DNA of 13,348 bases from an uncultured Eubacteriales bacterium. GTDB lineage: Bacteria > Bacillota_A > Clostridia > Oscillospirales > Oscillospiraceae. The notes under the pieces were generated by a model. It was not told where the DNA came from. It did no database searches and saw nothing but the letters and a program-made list of their open reading frames with translations. This document shows positions 1 through 5,533 of the stretch, one piece after another; within the stretch, counting starts at the first letter, position 1; every line of letters begins with the position of its first letter. The translations under genes were made by a program, and so were the position numbers. The DNA is taken from assembly GCA_949747935.1 (NCBI GenBank), contig CATKHE010000144.1, positions 1 through 13,348 of the forward strand, read 5' to 3'.

Positions 1-180
1 CCCGGAGGAGGAGCGGGAATACCGCCCGGCGTTATGTTTCCAGCCCGGATGGGACCGGGGGGTGTTCCAAATGGCCTGGGGGTCGGGACGGACCAGCAGC
101 TGGTTTCCCCAGCGCTCCAGCTTTTCCCCTTGGCCGCAGTCAATCAGTTCATAGTCGTTCCATTTGTCGGACAGCCACAT
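1..180 (-). CDS. SAM-dependent methyltransferase, COG1092 (RlmI-like), N-terminal part
   Basis: The first 60 codons of a minus-strand gene; the rest lies beyond the left edge. The start is the ATG at 180-178, preceded on its strand by GGAG and AGGAAG-type ribosome binding sequence. The visible protein has the pattern W-x-DYELIDCG-x-GEKLERWG, then LVRPDPQAIW and a Pro/His/Trp-rich stretch. I recognise this as the N-terminus of the short COG1092 class I SAM-dependent methyltransferases of Clostridia, relatives of 23S rRNA methyltransferase RlmI that lack the PUA domain. The SAM-binding motifs are not in the window, so substrate and activity are inferred from this N-terminal signature only. It is divergent from the DivIVA-like gene and has its own promoter at 224-252. 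Confidence 0.72.
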   Translation of the reverse strand, partial: MWLSDKWNDYELIDCGQGEKLERWGNQLLVRPDPQAIWNTPRSHPGWKHNAGRYSRSSSG

Positions 181-223
181 AGCTTCCTGTCTCCCTTGGT
201 AAAATATGCTTTAAAACTAAGAC

Positions 224-252
224 AGTATATCATTTCAAGGCCGTCCCGTCAA
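224..252 (-). promoter_or_regulatory. Sigma-A-type promoter for the methyltransferase gene
   Basis: Read on the minus strand: -35 TTGACG (252-247), a 17-base spacer, and -10 TATACT (229-224). The -10 lies 43 bases upstream of the ATG at 180. Near-consensus boxes and ideal spacing make this a confident call. Confidence 0.8.
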
Positions 253-291
253 TGAAATACAAGGGATTTTGCGTGAATAACAGAGAAGTGA

Positions 292-320
292 TTGTATTTT
301 ACGGCGGACTGTGATAAAAT
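292..320 (+). promoter_or_regulatory. Sigma-A-type promoter for the DivIVA-like gene
   Basis: -35 TTGTAT (292-297), 17-base spacer, -10 TAAAAT (315-320), 57 bases upstream of the ATG at 378. It points away from the methyltransferase promoter; the two -35 boxes are about 40 bases apart, so the 197-base intergenic region is a divergent promoter region. Confidence 0.65.
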
Positions 321-377
321 ACCTCAAACAGTGACAGGATTACCGGCCCGACCGGCCGTTTGAGAGAGGTAGAAATT

Positions 378-1112
378 ATGGATCATCCGTTCCGTTCCGC
401 TGCGGTAGGCGGCTTCAATAAGCAGGATGTACTCACTTTTTTAGAGGAGCAGTCCAAGCAGGCCGCTCAGGTCCAGCAGCAGCTCAGCGGCCAGCTGGAG
501 GAGGCCGGCCGTCAGATTGAGACGCTCCGTCAGGAGAGGGAGGACCTCCGCCGCCAGTTGGAGGAGGCCCAGCGGGAGTTGGAGACTGCCCGGCAGGGGC
601 GGGACAGTTTGAACGCTCAGCTTGAACAGACTGACCGGGAGCTGTCAGCCAGTCAGAAGGAGACCGTCCAGGCCCGTCAGGAGCTGGAACAGGTGCGCCG
701 GGAATGGGAGACGGTCTGCGGGGAGCGGGACAAGCTTCAGGCCAAGCTGGACGGCGTGCTGCCCGATGCCCGGGCGTATGTCCAGATCAAAGACCGCACC
801 GCAGGGGTTGAGCTGGACGCCCACCGGCGGGCGCAGTCCATCCAGGAGAAAGCGGAGCGGGACGCCCAGCGGGTCCGCCGTCAGTTGGAGCAGTGGCTGG
901 AGCGGATGGAAAAGGAATACAGCGCTATGCGGGGAGAGGTGGAGATTACCGTCTCCCATGCGGCCAGCGAGCTGGACCGGGTACGGGCCGGACTGAACAG
1001 GATCACCCAGCTGGTGGACACCCAGGAGGGGGCTCTGGAGGGGATTGCCAAGACCTACGGCGAGACTGCCGGACCCAAGGTAGAGGCCCCCATGCCTATC
1101 CCCGAGGAGTAA
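378..1112 (+). CDS. DivIVA-like coiled-coil protein
   Basis: A 244-residue, highly charged, Gln/Glu/Arg-rich protein. The start is the ATG at 378 with GAGAGGT a few bases upstream; a TTG at 360 in the same frame lies before this site and is not used. Residues 1-25 (FRSAAVGGFNKQDVLTFLEE) resemble the N-terminal DivIVA membrane-targeting motif, in which an aromatic/Gly turn precedes a D-V-x-x-F-L helix. Residues about 25-130 form a long heptad coiled coil rich in QLEE/RQEL repeats. A Pro/Gly break (GVLPDARAYVQIKDRT) separates a second coil, about 150-220, ending in an acidic/proline tail. No signal peptide or membrane segment is seen. By family, such proteins mark poles or septa and scaffold cell-wall machinery; the exact role here is inferred. 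It forms a single-gene unit with its own promoter and terminator. Confidence 0.78.
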   Translation: MDHPFRSAAVGGFNKQDVLTFLEEQSKQAAQVQQQLSGQLEEAGRQIETLRQEREDLRRQLEEAQRELETARQGRDSLNAQLEQTDRELSASQKETVQARQELEQVRREWETVCGERDKLQAKLDGVLPDARAYVQIKDRTAGVELDAHRRAQSIQEKAERDAQRVRRQLEQWLERMEKEYSAMRGEVEITVSHAASELDRVRAGLNRITQLVDTQEGALEGIAKTYGETAGPKVEAPMPIPEE

Positions 1113-1116
1113 CGCC

Positions 1117-1147
1117 GCAGCCCGCCGAAACCGGCGGGCTGCTTTTC
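1117..1147 (+). terminator. Rho-independent terminator of the DivIVA-like gene
   Basis: An 11-bp perfect GC-rich stem (left arm 1117-1127, loop AAAC, right arm 1132-1142) followed directly by TTTT. It starts 5 bases after the stop codon at 1112. Confidence 0.9.
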
Positions 1148-1212
1148 ACTGTCGGAGGTGAAAATTAAGCCGTAAAAATGCACTGATTTTAGACTGGGTC
1201 TTATGCCAATGG

Positions 1213-1251
1213 ATATGCTTTACTCACTTGATACTGTGGAGGGAAGCATAT
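1213..1251 (+). promoter_or_regulatory. Inverted repeat over the RHH gene start: candidate operator or start-sequestering hairpin
   Basis: ATATGCTT at 1213-1220 is repeated as its exact reverse complement AAGCATAT at 1244-1251. The right arm includes the first two bases of the ATG at 1250, and the ribosome binding site GGAGGG (1238-1243) lies between the arms. Arm centres are 31 bp apart, close to three helical turns, which would suit a dimeric or tetrameric ribbon-helix-helix repressor. In mRNA the same arms could pair and hide the start. Both roles are inference. Confidence 0.35.
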
Positions 1252-1426
1252 GGTGGACAAGACCCATCTGAGCATCCGCATGGACAGCAGGCTGCATGAC
1301 AGGTTCCGGTATGTGGCGGGCGCGGAGGGCCGGACGATGAGCGGACAGATCATGTATCTGATTCAGAAATGCGTCCGGGACTATGAGAAGGAGCACGGTC
1401 CCATCCCGGAGGATGAGCTGAAATGA
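1250..1426 (+). CDS. Small ribbon-helix-helix (Arc-type) DNA-binding protein
   Basis: A 58-residue protein, MVDKTHLSIRMD at the start, missed by length-filtered gene calling. The start ATG at 1250 has a strong GGAGGG (1238-1243) with 6-base spacing. The layout fits the Arc/MetJ fold: a short strand with alternating residues (THLSIRM, about 5-11), helix A (SRLHDRFRYVAGAEG, about 13-27), a turn with RTMS, then helix B (GQIMYLIQKCVRDYEKEHG, about 32-50) and an acidic tail. Such proteins dimerise and place the paired strand in the DNA major groove, usually as autorepressors; some instead regulate phage or toxin-antitoxin genes. Its stop codon overlaps the comF start by 4 bases (ATGA), so the two are translationally coupled. 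There is no toxin-like partner. The target is unknown. Confidence 0.82.
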   Translation: MVDKTHLSIRMDSRLHDRFRYVAGAEGRTMSGQIMYLIQKCVRDYEKEHGPIPEDELK

Positions 1427-2127
1427 GGATTCGGGAGAATGTGCTGGATTTGCTTTTCCCGCCCAAGTGTCCTTACTGTGAAAAGATTTTGGATAATCCC
1501 AGGGTGCCGGCTTGCCCAAAATGTGAGGCCGGCCTGCCGTGGCTGGAGGGGAAGGCGGGGGAACGGCGGATTGATTTCGCGGATGGGTGCTGGTCGCCTC
1601 TGGCCTATGACGAAGTGGTCCGTAAAGCTGTTCACCGGTATAAATTTGGTCGGGTGCGGGCTCTGGGCAGGCCCTTTGGGGTTGTGATGGCCCAGTGTCT
1701 GACCGACCATCTCGCAGAGGGAGCCGACCTGATCTGCTGGGCTCCCCTGTCCAAACAGCGGTTCCGGCAGAGGGGATTCAATCAGGCGGAGCTGATGGCC
1801 CGGGAGATGGGGCGGCTGCTATCCGTCCCGGCAGAGCCTGTCCTGATGAAGGTGAAGGATACCGGCCCCCAGTCCGACCTGGCGGAGGAGAGTGCACGCC
1901 GGGCCAACGCCCGAGGGGCCTATGCCCTGTTGCCCGGAGTGGGCCTGACGGGGAAACGGGTGGTGCTGGTGGACGATGTGGTCACCTCTGGCGCCACCCT
2001 CGGTGAGTGCGCCACCCTGCTGCGGCAGGGCGGTGCGGAACAGGTGTTCTGTCTTACCCTGGCCCGGGCAAGAGGAAACGGGAATGCTTCGGAAAAAAAG
2101 GCGAAAATTGTTGGAAAAAACGGTTGA
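1423..2127 (+). CDS. comF: ComF family protein (competence / amidophosphoribosyltransferase-like)
   Basis: A 234-residue protein of normal ComF length. An N-terminal four-cysteine zinc site (C16-P-Y-C19 and C31-P-K-C34) follows the typical LLFPPKCPYC opening. The body carries the ComF stretch R-F-R-Q-R-GFNQAE-LMARE (about 113-128) and the phosphoribosyltransferase PRPP loop VVLVDDVVTSGATL (180-193). By family, ComF acts in the cytoplasm with the helicase ComFA during uptake of single-stranded DNA in natural transformation; Gram-negative relatives are called GntX. ComFA is not in the window. The ATG at 1423 overlaps the stop of the RHH gene (1424-1426), with no strong separate ribosome binding site, so translation is probably coupled. 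The -35 box of the mreB promoter overlaps its stop codon. Confidence 0.9.
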   Translation: MRIRENVLDLLFPPKCPYCEKILDNPRVPACPKCEAGLPWLEGKAGERRIDFADGCWSPLAYDEVVRKAVHRYKFGRVRALGRPFGVVMAQCLTDHLAEGADLICWAPLSKQRFRQRGFNQAELMAREMGRLLSVPAEPVLMKVKDTGPQSDLAEESARRANARGAYALLPGVGLTGKRVVLVDDVVTSGATLGECATLLRQGGAEQVFCLTLARARGNGNASEKKAKIVGKNG

Positions 2128-2152
2128 AAAGCGCTTGACCACAGGTTATAAT
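2124..2152 (+). promoter_or_regulatory. Strong sigma-A-type promoter for mreB, overlapping the comF stop
   Basis: -35 TTGAAA (2124-2129), 17-base spacer, perfect -10 TATAAT (2147-2152). The -35 contains the comF TGA (2125-2127). The implied leader to the ATG at 2230 is about 70 bases and A/T-rich, with no clear hairpin. Confidence 0.85.
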
Positions 2153-2229
2153 ACAAATTGGTATTTTAGAGCCGCCCTGATCGAGACGGATGAAAAATAA
2201 ACAAAATTATAGTTAAGGTGGAACAGAAC

Positions 2230-3261
2230 ATGGGTTTCTTCAGTAAAGATATCGGTATTGATTTAGGCACCGCTTCGGTTTTAGTATATATCCGCAACAA
2301 AGGGGTGGTCCTGCGGGAGCCCTCCGTGGTCGCAATGGACAAAAATACAGGCAAGCTCCTCAAGGTGGGGACCGAGGCCCAAGCTATGCTGGGCAGAACT
2401 CCCGGCAATATTGTGGCCATGCGTCCCCTGCGGGAGGGTGTTATCTCTGATTATGACATGACCGAACGGATGCTCAAGGAGTTCATGAAGAAGGTGACCT
2501 CCTTCTCCCTGTTCAAGCCCCGCCTGCTGATCTGCGTCCCCTCCGGCATTACCGAGGTGGAGGAACGCGCTGTGGTAGACGCTGGGATTCAGGCCGGCGC
2601 GCGCCGGGCCTACCTCATCGAGGAGCCGGTGGCGGCGGCCATTGGCGCCGGCATTGACATCACCAAGCCCGACGGGCATATGGTGGTGGACATCGGAGGC
2701 GGCACCGCTGATATTGCAGTGATCTCCCTGGGCGGCGTGGTGGAGTCCGCCTCCATCAAGGTGGCTGGCGACAAGTTTGACGAGGCGGTGGTGAAATATA
2801 TCCGCCGCAAGCACAATGTCCTGATTGGCGACCGTACCGCCGAGGAGCTGAAAATCAACATCGGCTGTGTCTTCCCCCGTCCGGAGGAGGTCACAATGGA
2901 AATTAAGGGCCGCTGCCTGATGACCGGCCTGCCCCGGGTATTTAATGTCACCTCCAGTGAGATGATCGAGGCCTTTGAGGAGACCTCCAACAGTATTCTT
3001 GAGGCCATTCACGGGGTTCTGGAGCGCACGCCTCCTGAGCTGGTGGCCGATATCTCCACCAACGGAATTATTATGACCGGCGGCGGCTCCCTGCTGTGGG
3101 GCTTTGACAAGCTGGTTCAGTCCCACACGGGCATTGAGACCCATGTGGCGGACGATGCTATCTCCTGTGTGGCCTATGGCACCGGAAAGAGCCTGGAGAG
3201 CCTGGATCAGATGCAGGACGGCACCATGAACCTGTCCCGCCGCAAGCAGATGAACTATTAA
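2230..3261 (+). CDS. mreB: Rod-shape actin MreB/Mbl family protein
   Basis: A 343-residue bacterial actin of full family length. The ATG at 2230 is preferred: AAGGTGG (2215-2221) lies 8 bases upstream, while an in-frame GTG at 2218 sits inside that site. Actin-fold nucleotide motifs are all present: phosphate 1 DIGIDLGTASVLVY (7-20), phosphate 2 VVDIGGGTADIAVIS (about 152-166) and the adenosine loop IIMTGGGSLLWG (about 280-291). LGRTPGNIVAMRPLREGVISD, the short N-terminus and LERTPPEL resemble B. subtilis Mbl more than MreB. By family it polymerises on the inner membrane face and guides the elongasome for lateral wall synthesis. mreC and mreD do not follow; it is a single-gene unit between a strong promoter and a terminator, so it may be an additional Mbl-type paralogue, which is inference. 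Confidence 0.93.
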   Translation: MGFFSKDIGIDLGTASVLVYIRNKGVVLREPSVVAMDKNTGKLLKVGTEAQAMLGRTPGNIVAMRPLREGVISDYDMTERMLKEFMKKVTSFSLFKPRLLICVPSGITEVEERAVVDAGIQAGARRAYLIEEPVAAAIGAGIDITKPDGHMVVDIGGGTADIAVISLGGVVESASIKVAGDKFDEAVVKYIRRKHNVLIGDRTAEELKINIGCVFPRPEEVTMEIKGRCLMTGLPRVFNVTSSEMIEAFEETSNSILEAIHGVLERTPPELVADISTNGIIMTGGGSLLWGFDKLVQSHTGIETHVADDAISCVAYGTGKSLESLDQMQDGTMNLSRRKQMNY

Positions 3262-3267
3262 CGATCA

Positions 3268-3298
3268 GACAGCCGGCCTCTTGGCCGGCTGTCTTCCT
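3268..3298 (+). terminator. Rho-independent terminator after mreB, in the mscS leader
   Basis: A perfect 11-bp stem (3268-3278 GACAGCCGGCC; 3283-3293) with loop TCTT, followed by a short imperfect tail TTCCT. It begins 6 bases after the mreB stop. The mscS ribosome binding site begins at 3299, immediately behind it. Confidence 0.75.
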
Positions 3299-3313
3299 GA
3301 GGAGGAGATGTCA

Positions 3314-4138
3314 ATGGAAGCTTTGGAGGAGATCATCCAGACGATGGGAAACACCGTCGGGGTGAAGGACCTGACCCTGGGCGGGCTGCTTCGGGTGGTC
3401 ATACTTGTGCTGGTGGGCTGGCTCGTCATTCGGGTGCTGATGCGTATGGTAGACCGGCTGCTGGACAGGGGCAAATCGGTGGCGTCTATCAAGATGTATA
3501 TCCACACCGCGGTAAAGATCTTTCTCTGGTTCCTTCTGGCGCTGATGCTGGCTGGTACCCTGGGGGTGGAGACCACCTCCATCATCGCTATGCTCAGTGT
3601 GGCGGGATTGGCGGTGTCCATGGCGCTGCAAAACACCCTTGCCAATCTGGCCGGAGGACTGGTGCTGCTGGTGACCAAGCCCTTCGGGGTGGGGGATTAT
3701 GTGGAGGCGGACGGCGTCAGCGGTACCATCTCCAATCTGGCCCTGGCCTATACCACCTTTATCACGCCGGACAACAAGGAGATTTTTGTCCCCAACAGTC
3801 AGCTCTCCGCCGCAAAGATTATCAATTACAACGTTTTGGGCAAGCGGCGGATGGACCTGAAGCTCACAGCCTCCTATGACGCTCCCACTGCCTTGGTGCG
3901 AACGGCCATTCAGGAGGCGGTAGCTGCCATTCCCGGCATTCTGGACGATCCCGCCCCGGCGGTCTTTCTGTCAGAATACCAGTCCAGCAGCATTGAATAT
4001 CTGGTCCGTTTGTGGACCCTCTCCAGAGATTACTGGGATGTGTACTATGCCCTTTTGGAGGGTGTTCGGGAATCTTTCGCTCGCCATGGGGTGGAGATGA
4101 CCTATGAACATCTGAATATACATATTGTGGAAAAGTAA
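3314..4138 (+). CDS. mscS: Small-conductance mechanosensitive channel, MscS family
   Basis: A 274-residue protein, close to the 286 residues of E. coli MscS. The start chosen is the ATG at 3314, 8 bases after AGGAGG (3300-3305); the ATG at 3308 is too close to that site and the TTG at 3281 lies inside the terminator. Three membrane helices are visible: about 23-43, 62-82 and the glycine/alanine-rich pore helix about 87-121 (MLSVAGLAVSMALQNTLANLAGG). The conserved PFGVGDYVE turn, the beta domain with VSGTI and PN-S-x-L-S, and the C-terminal alpha/beta domain follow. By family it opens on membrane tension and releases solutes at hypo-osmotic shock. No promoter fits between the preceding terminator and its ribosome binding site, so it likely depends on readthrough from mreB or a promoter inside mreB. 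Confidence 0.93.
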   Translation: MEALEEIIQTMGNTVGVKDLTLGGLLRVVILVLVGWLVIRVLMRMVDRLLDRGKSVASIKMYIHTAVKIFLWFLLALMLAGTLGVETTSIIAMLSVAGLAVSMALQNTLANLAGGLVLLVTKPFGVGDYVEADGVSGTISNLALAYTTFITPDNKEIFVPNSQLSAAKIINYNVLGKRRMDLKLTASYDAPTALVRTAIQEAVAAIPGILDDPAPAVFLSEYQSSSIEYLVRLWTLSRDYWDVYYALLEGVRESFARHGVEMTYEHLNIHIVEK

Positions 4139-4615
4139 TCACGGCATAGACAGCCCGTGGAGAAAACCGTCCAGCTGAGGAGATAGGACCTCGCCGCCTA
4201 CCACAGTATTTTTGCGGATCAGCAGATTAACCTGCACTTCTGCTTCACCTGTGGGATAGTTCAGTATCTCATAGGTGTAGCGTTTGACCCGTTTGCCTGC
4301 GTATTTTTGCAAATCAAAGCCCTGTTGGCTCTGAAGGGCCAAATAATCGTCGTAGCTCTCGTCCATTTCCTCCGGGATGAGTAGCTCTTGGGTTGCGATT
4401 GGCTCTTCCTCCACCTGCCATCCATAGGCGGACAGATAGTCGATTCGATCCTGATTGGATTTTATTCCTTTTGGACTGGGGATGGCGGAGGCGGAGGCCT
4501 CCCGGGTGAGGGCCTGACCGAAATTCAGGGCGATGGCACAGCAGCAGAGCAGGGCTGCTGCGGCCACCCCCAGGGTCAGCTTCCGTTTGGGCAGCTTGGC
4601 GGTCATAATCAGCAC
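4139..4615 (-). CDS. DUF4830 domain-containing membrane-anchored protein
   Basis: A 158-residue protein. The start chosen is GTG at 4615-4613, 9 bases after AGGAG on its strand (4629-4625); the ATG four codons in (4606) gives the MTAK start common in the family but is 18 bases from that site. Residues about 13-32 are one hydrophobic helix with CCC, after a Lys/Arg-rich start, so it is a signal anchor or a secretion signal ending near SASA. The outer part has RIDYLSAYGWQVEEEP (about 80-95), then QGFDLQKYAGKRVKRYTYEI, LNYPTGEAEVQVNLLI and a GG-E-V...LDGFLHGL end. I recognise this as DUF4830, common in gut Clostridia, with no known function. It is convergent with mscS, stops abutting with no gap, and divergent from rsuA. 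No convincing promoter was found. Confidence 0.8.
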   Translation of the reverse strand: MLIMTAKLPKRKLTLGVAAAALLCCCAIALNFGQALTREASASAIPSPKGIKSNQDRIDYLSAYGWQVEEEPIATQELLIPEEMDESYDDYLALQSQQGFDLQKYAGKRVKRYTYEILNYPTGEAEVQVNLLIRKNTVVGGEVLSPQLDGFLHGLSMP

Positions 4616-4709
4616 AGCACATTTCTCCTTCCATAGCTTGTTTTCCCTAGAGAATATGCCTGGACGCCCGGGGTTATGATTGAAAACAGATGAGAGAGGA
4701 GAGAATGCT

Positions 4710-5429
4710 GTGGAACGTATTGACAAGCTCTTGTGCTCCACAGGGAGGTGGAGCCGCAGGGAGATTAAAGACCTGATCCGGCAGGGGCGGGTGCTGGCGA
4801 ACGGTGTGCTTATGAGAAAAGGGGAGGAGAAAGTGGACCCGGCATCCGTAATTTTGTCGGTGGATGGTCAGCGGATGGACTGTGCTCCCTATATCTATGT
4901 GATGCTCCACAAGCCGGCGGGGCTGCTTTCTGCCACTGAGGACAGGAGGCAGGCCACTGTGCTGGATCTGTTGCCGACGGAGCTTCGCCGTCGGGGACTG
5001 TTTCCGGTAGGACGGCTGGATAAGGACACAACGGGACTGCTGCTTCTCACTGACGACGGGGATCTGACCCACCGGATTCTCTCGCCCCGGAAGCATGTGG
5101 ACAAAGTATATCTGGCCCAAGTGGAGGGCCGGGTGGACACGGAAGACGTCCAGGCGCTGGCCGCCGGAATTGTGCTGGAAGACGGTCTGTGCTGTCTTCC
5201 TGCCGGGCTGGAGCCGCTGGGAGATGGGAGCCGTTGTATGGTTACACTGCGGGAGGGGAAGTACCATCAGGTGAAGCGGATGCTGGCTGCTCGGGGCAAG
5301 CCGGTGCTGTCGCTTCACCGGGTTGCTATGGGGCCGCTGACCCTGGACGAGGGGCTGGAGGCCGGAACATGGCGGTTTTTGACAGGCAGTGAGACAGCTC
5401 GATTGAAGGATTTTGAGGCGGCTCTATAG
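4710..5429 (+). CDS. rsuA: 16S rRNA pseudouridine synthase, RsuA type
   Basis: A 239-residue protein, near the 231 of E. coli RsuA. The start is GTG at 4710 with AGGAG (4697-4701) 8 bases upstream, giving the usual MERIDKLL opening; a TTG at 4680 in frame is upstream of that site. Residues 2-48 form an S4 RNA-binding domain. The catalytic domain follows: YVMLHKPAGLLSAT (63-76), the active-site motif GRLDKDTTGLLLLTDDG with catalytic Asp104, SPRKHVDKVYLA, and EGKYHQVKRM plus LHR near the end. These match RsuA better than RluB/E/F. By family it isomerises one uridine of 16S rRNA (U516 in E. coli) to pseudouridine in the cytoplasm. The gene is divergent from DUF4830 and no clear promoter or terminator was seen for it. 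Confidence 0.88.
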   Translation: MERIDKLLCSTGRWSRREIKDLIRQGRVLANGVLMRKGEEKVDPASVILSVDGQRMDCAPYIYVMLHKPAGLLSATEDRRQATVLDLLPTELRRRGLFPVGRLDKDTTGLLLLTDDGDLTHRILSPRKHVDKVYLAQVEGRVDTEDVQALAAGIVLEDGLCCLPAGLEPLGDGSRCMVTLREGKYHQVKRMLAARGKPVLSLHRVAMGPLTLDEGLEAGTWRFLTGSETARLKDFEAAL

Positions 5430-5466
5430 AAATTGGGCAAACTGAACAAAAAATCAAAAAAAACCC

Positions 5467-5496
5467 TTGCCAAACCGGGGGGAGAACCGTTATAAT
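5467..5496 (+). promoter_or_regulatory. Sigma-A-type promoter for the PucR/CdaR-type regulator gene
   Basis: -35 TTGCCA (5467-5472), 18-base spacer containing a G6 run, perfect -10 TATAAT (5491-5496). Transcription would begin near 5503, leaving a leader of about 30 bases before the GTG at 5534. Confidence 0.78.
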
Positions 5497-5500
5497 AAAG

Positions 5501-5532
5501 GTGATCACAAAAGAGAATGTAGGAGGGATCAC
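5501..5532 (+). promoter_or_regulatory. GTGATCAC palindrome and repeated half-site at the regulator's transcription start
   Basis: GTGATCAC (5501-5508) is a perfect palindrome on the expected transcription start. GATCAC recurs at 5527-5532, just before the GTG start codon, so GTGATC and GATCAC could also pair in RNA with the ribosome binding site AGGAGG (5521-5526) in the loop. An autoregulatory operator or leader structure is inferred, not shown. Confidence 0.35.
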
Positions 5533-5533
5533 T

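Noticed and set aside
1188..1219. A promoter for the RHH-comF unit (TTAGAC ... TATGCT)
   Set aside because: The best boxes are 19 bases apart and poor; I could not support a promoter here although one must exist nearby or act through readthrough.
2135..2152. TTGACC as -35 of the mreB promoter
   Set aside because: Only 6 bases separate it from TATAAT; TTGAAA at 2124 gives the correct 17-base spacing.
2281..3144. A 287-codon minus-strand open frame opposite mreB
   Set aside because: mreB is unmistakable and the antisense translation is His/Gly-rich with no recognisable domain.
3281..3313. TTG at 3281 or ATG at 3308 as the mscS start
   Set aside because: The TTG lies inside the terminator hairpin and before the ribosome binding site; the ATG at 3308 is directly adjacent to that site, while 3314 has ideal spacing.
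4674..5318. Minus-strand open frame of 214 codons opposite rsuA
   Set aside because: Antisense to a clear pseudouridine synthase, with Pro/His/Gln-rich shadow composition.
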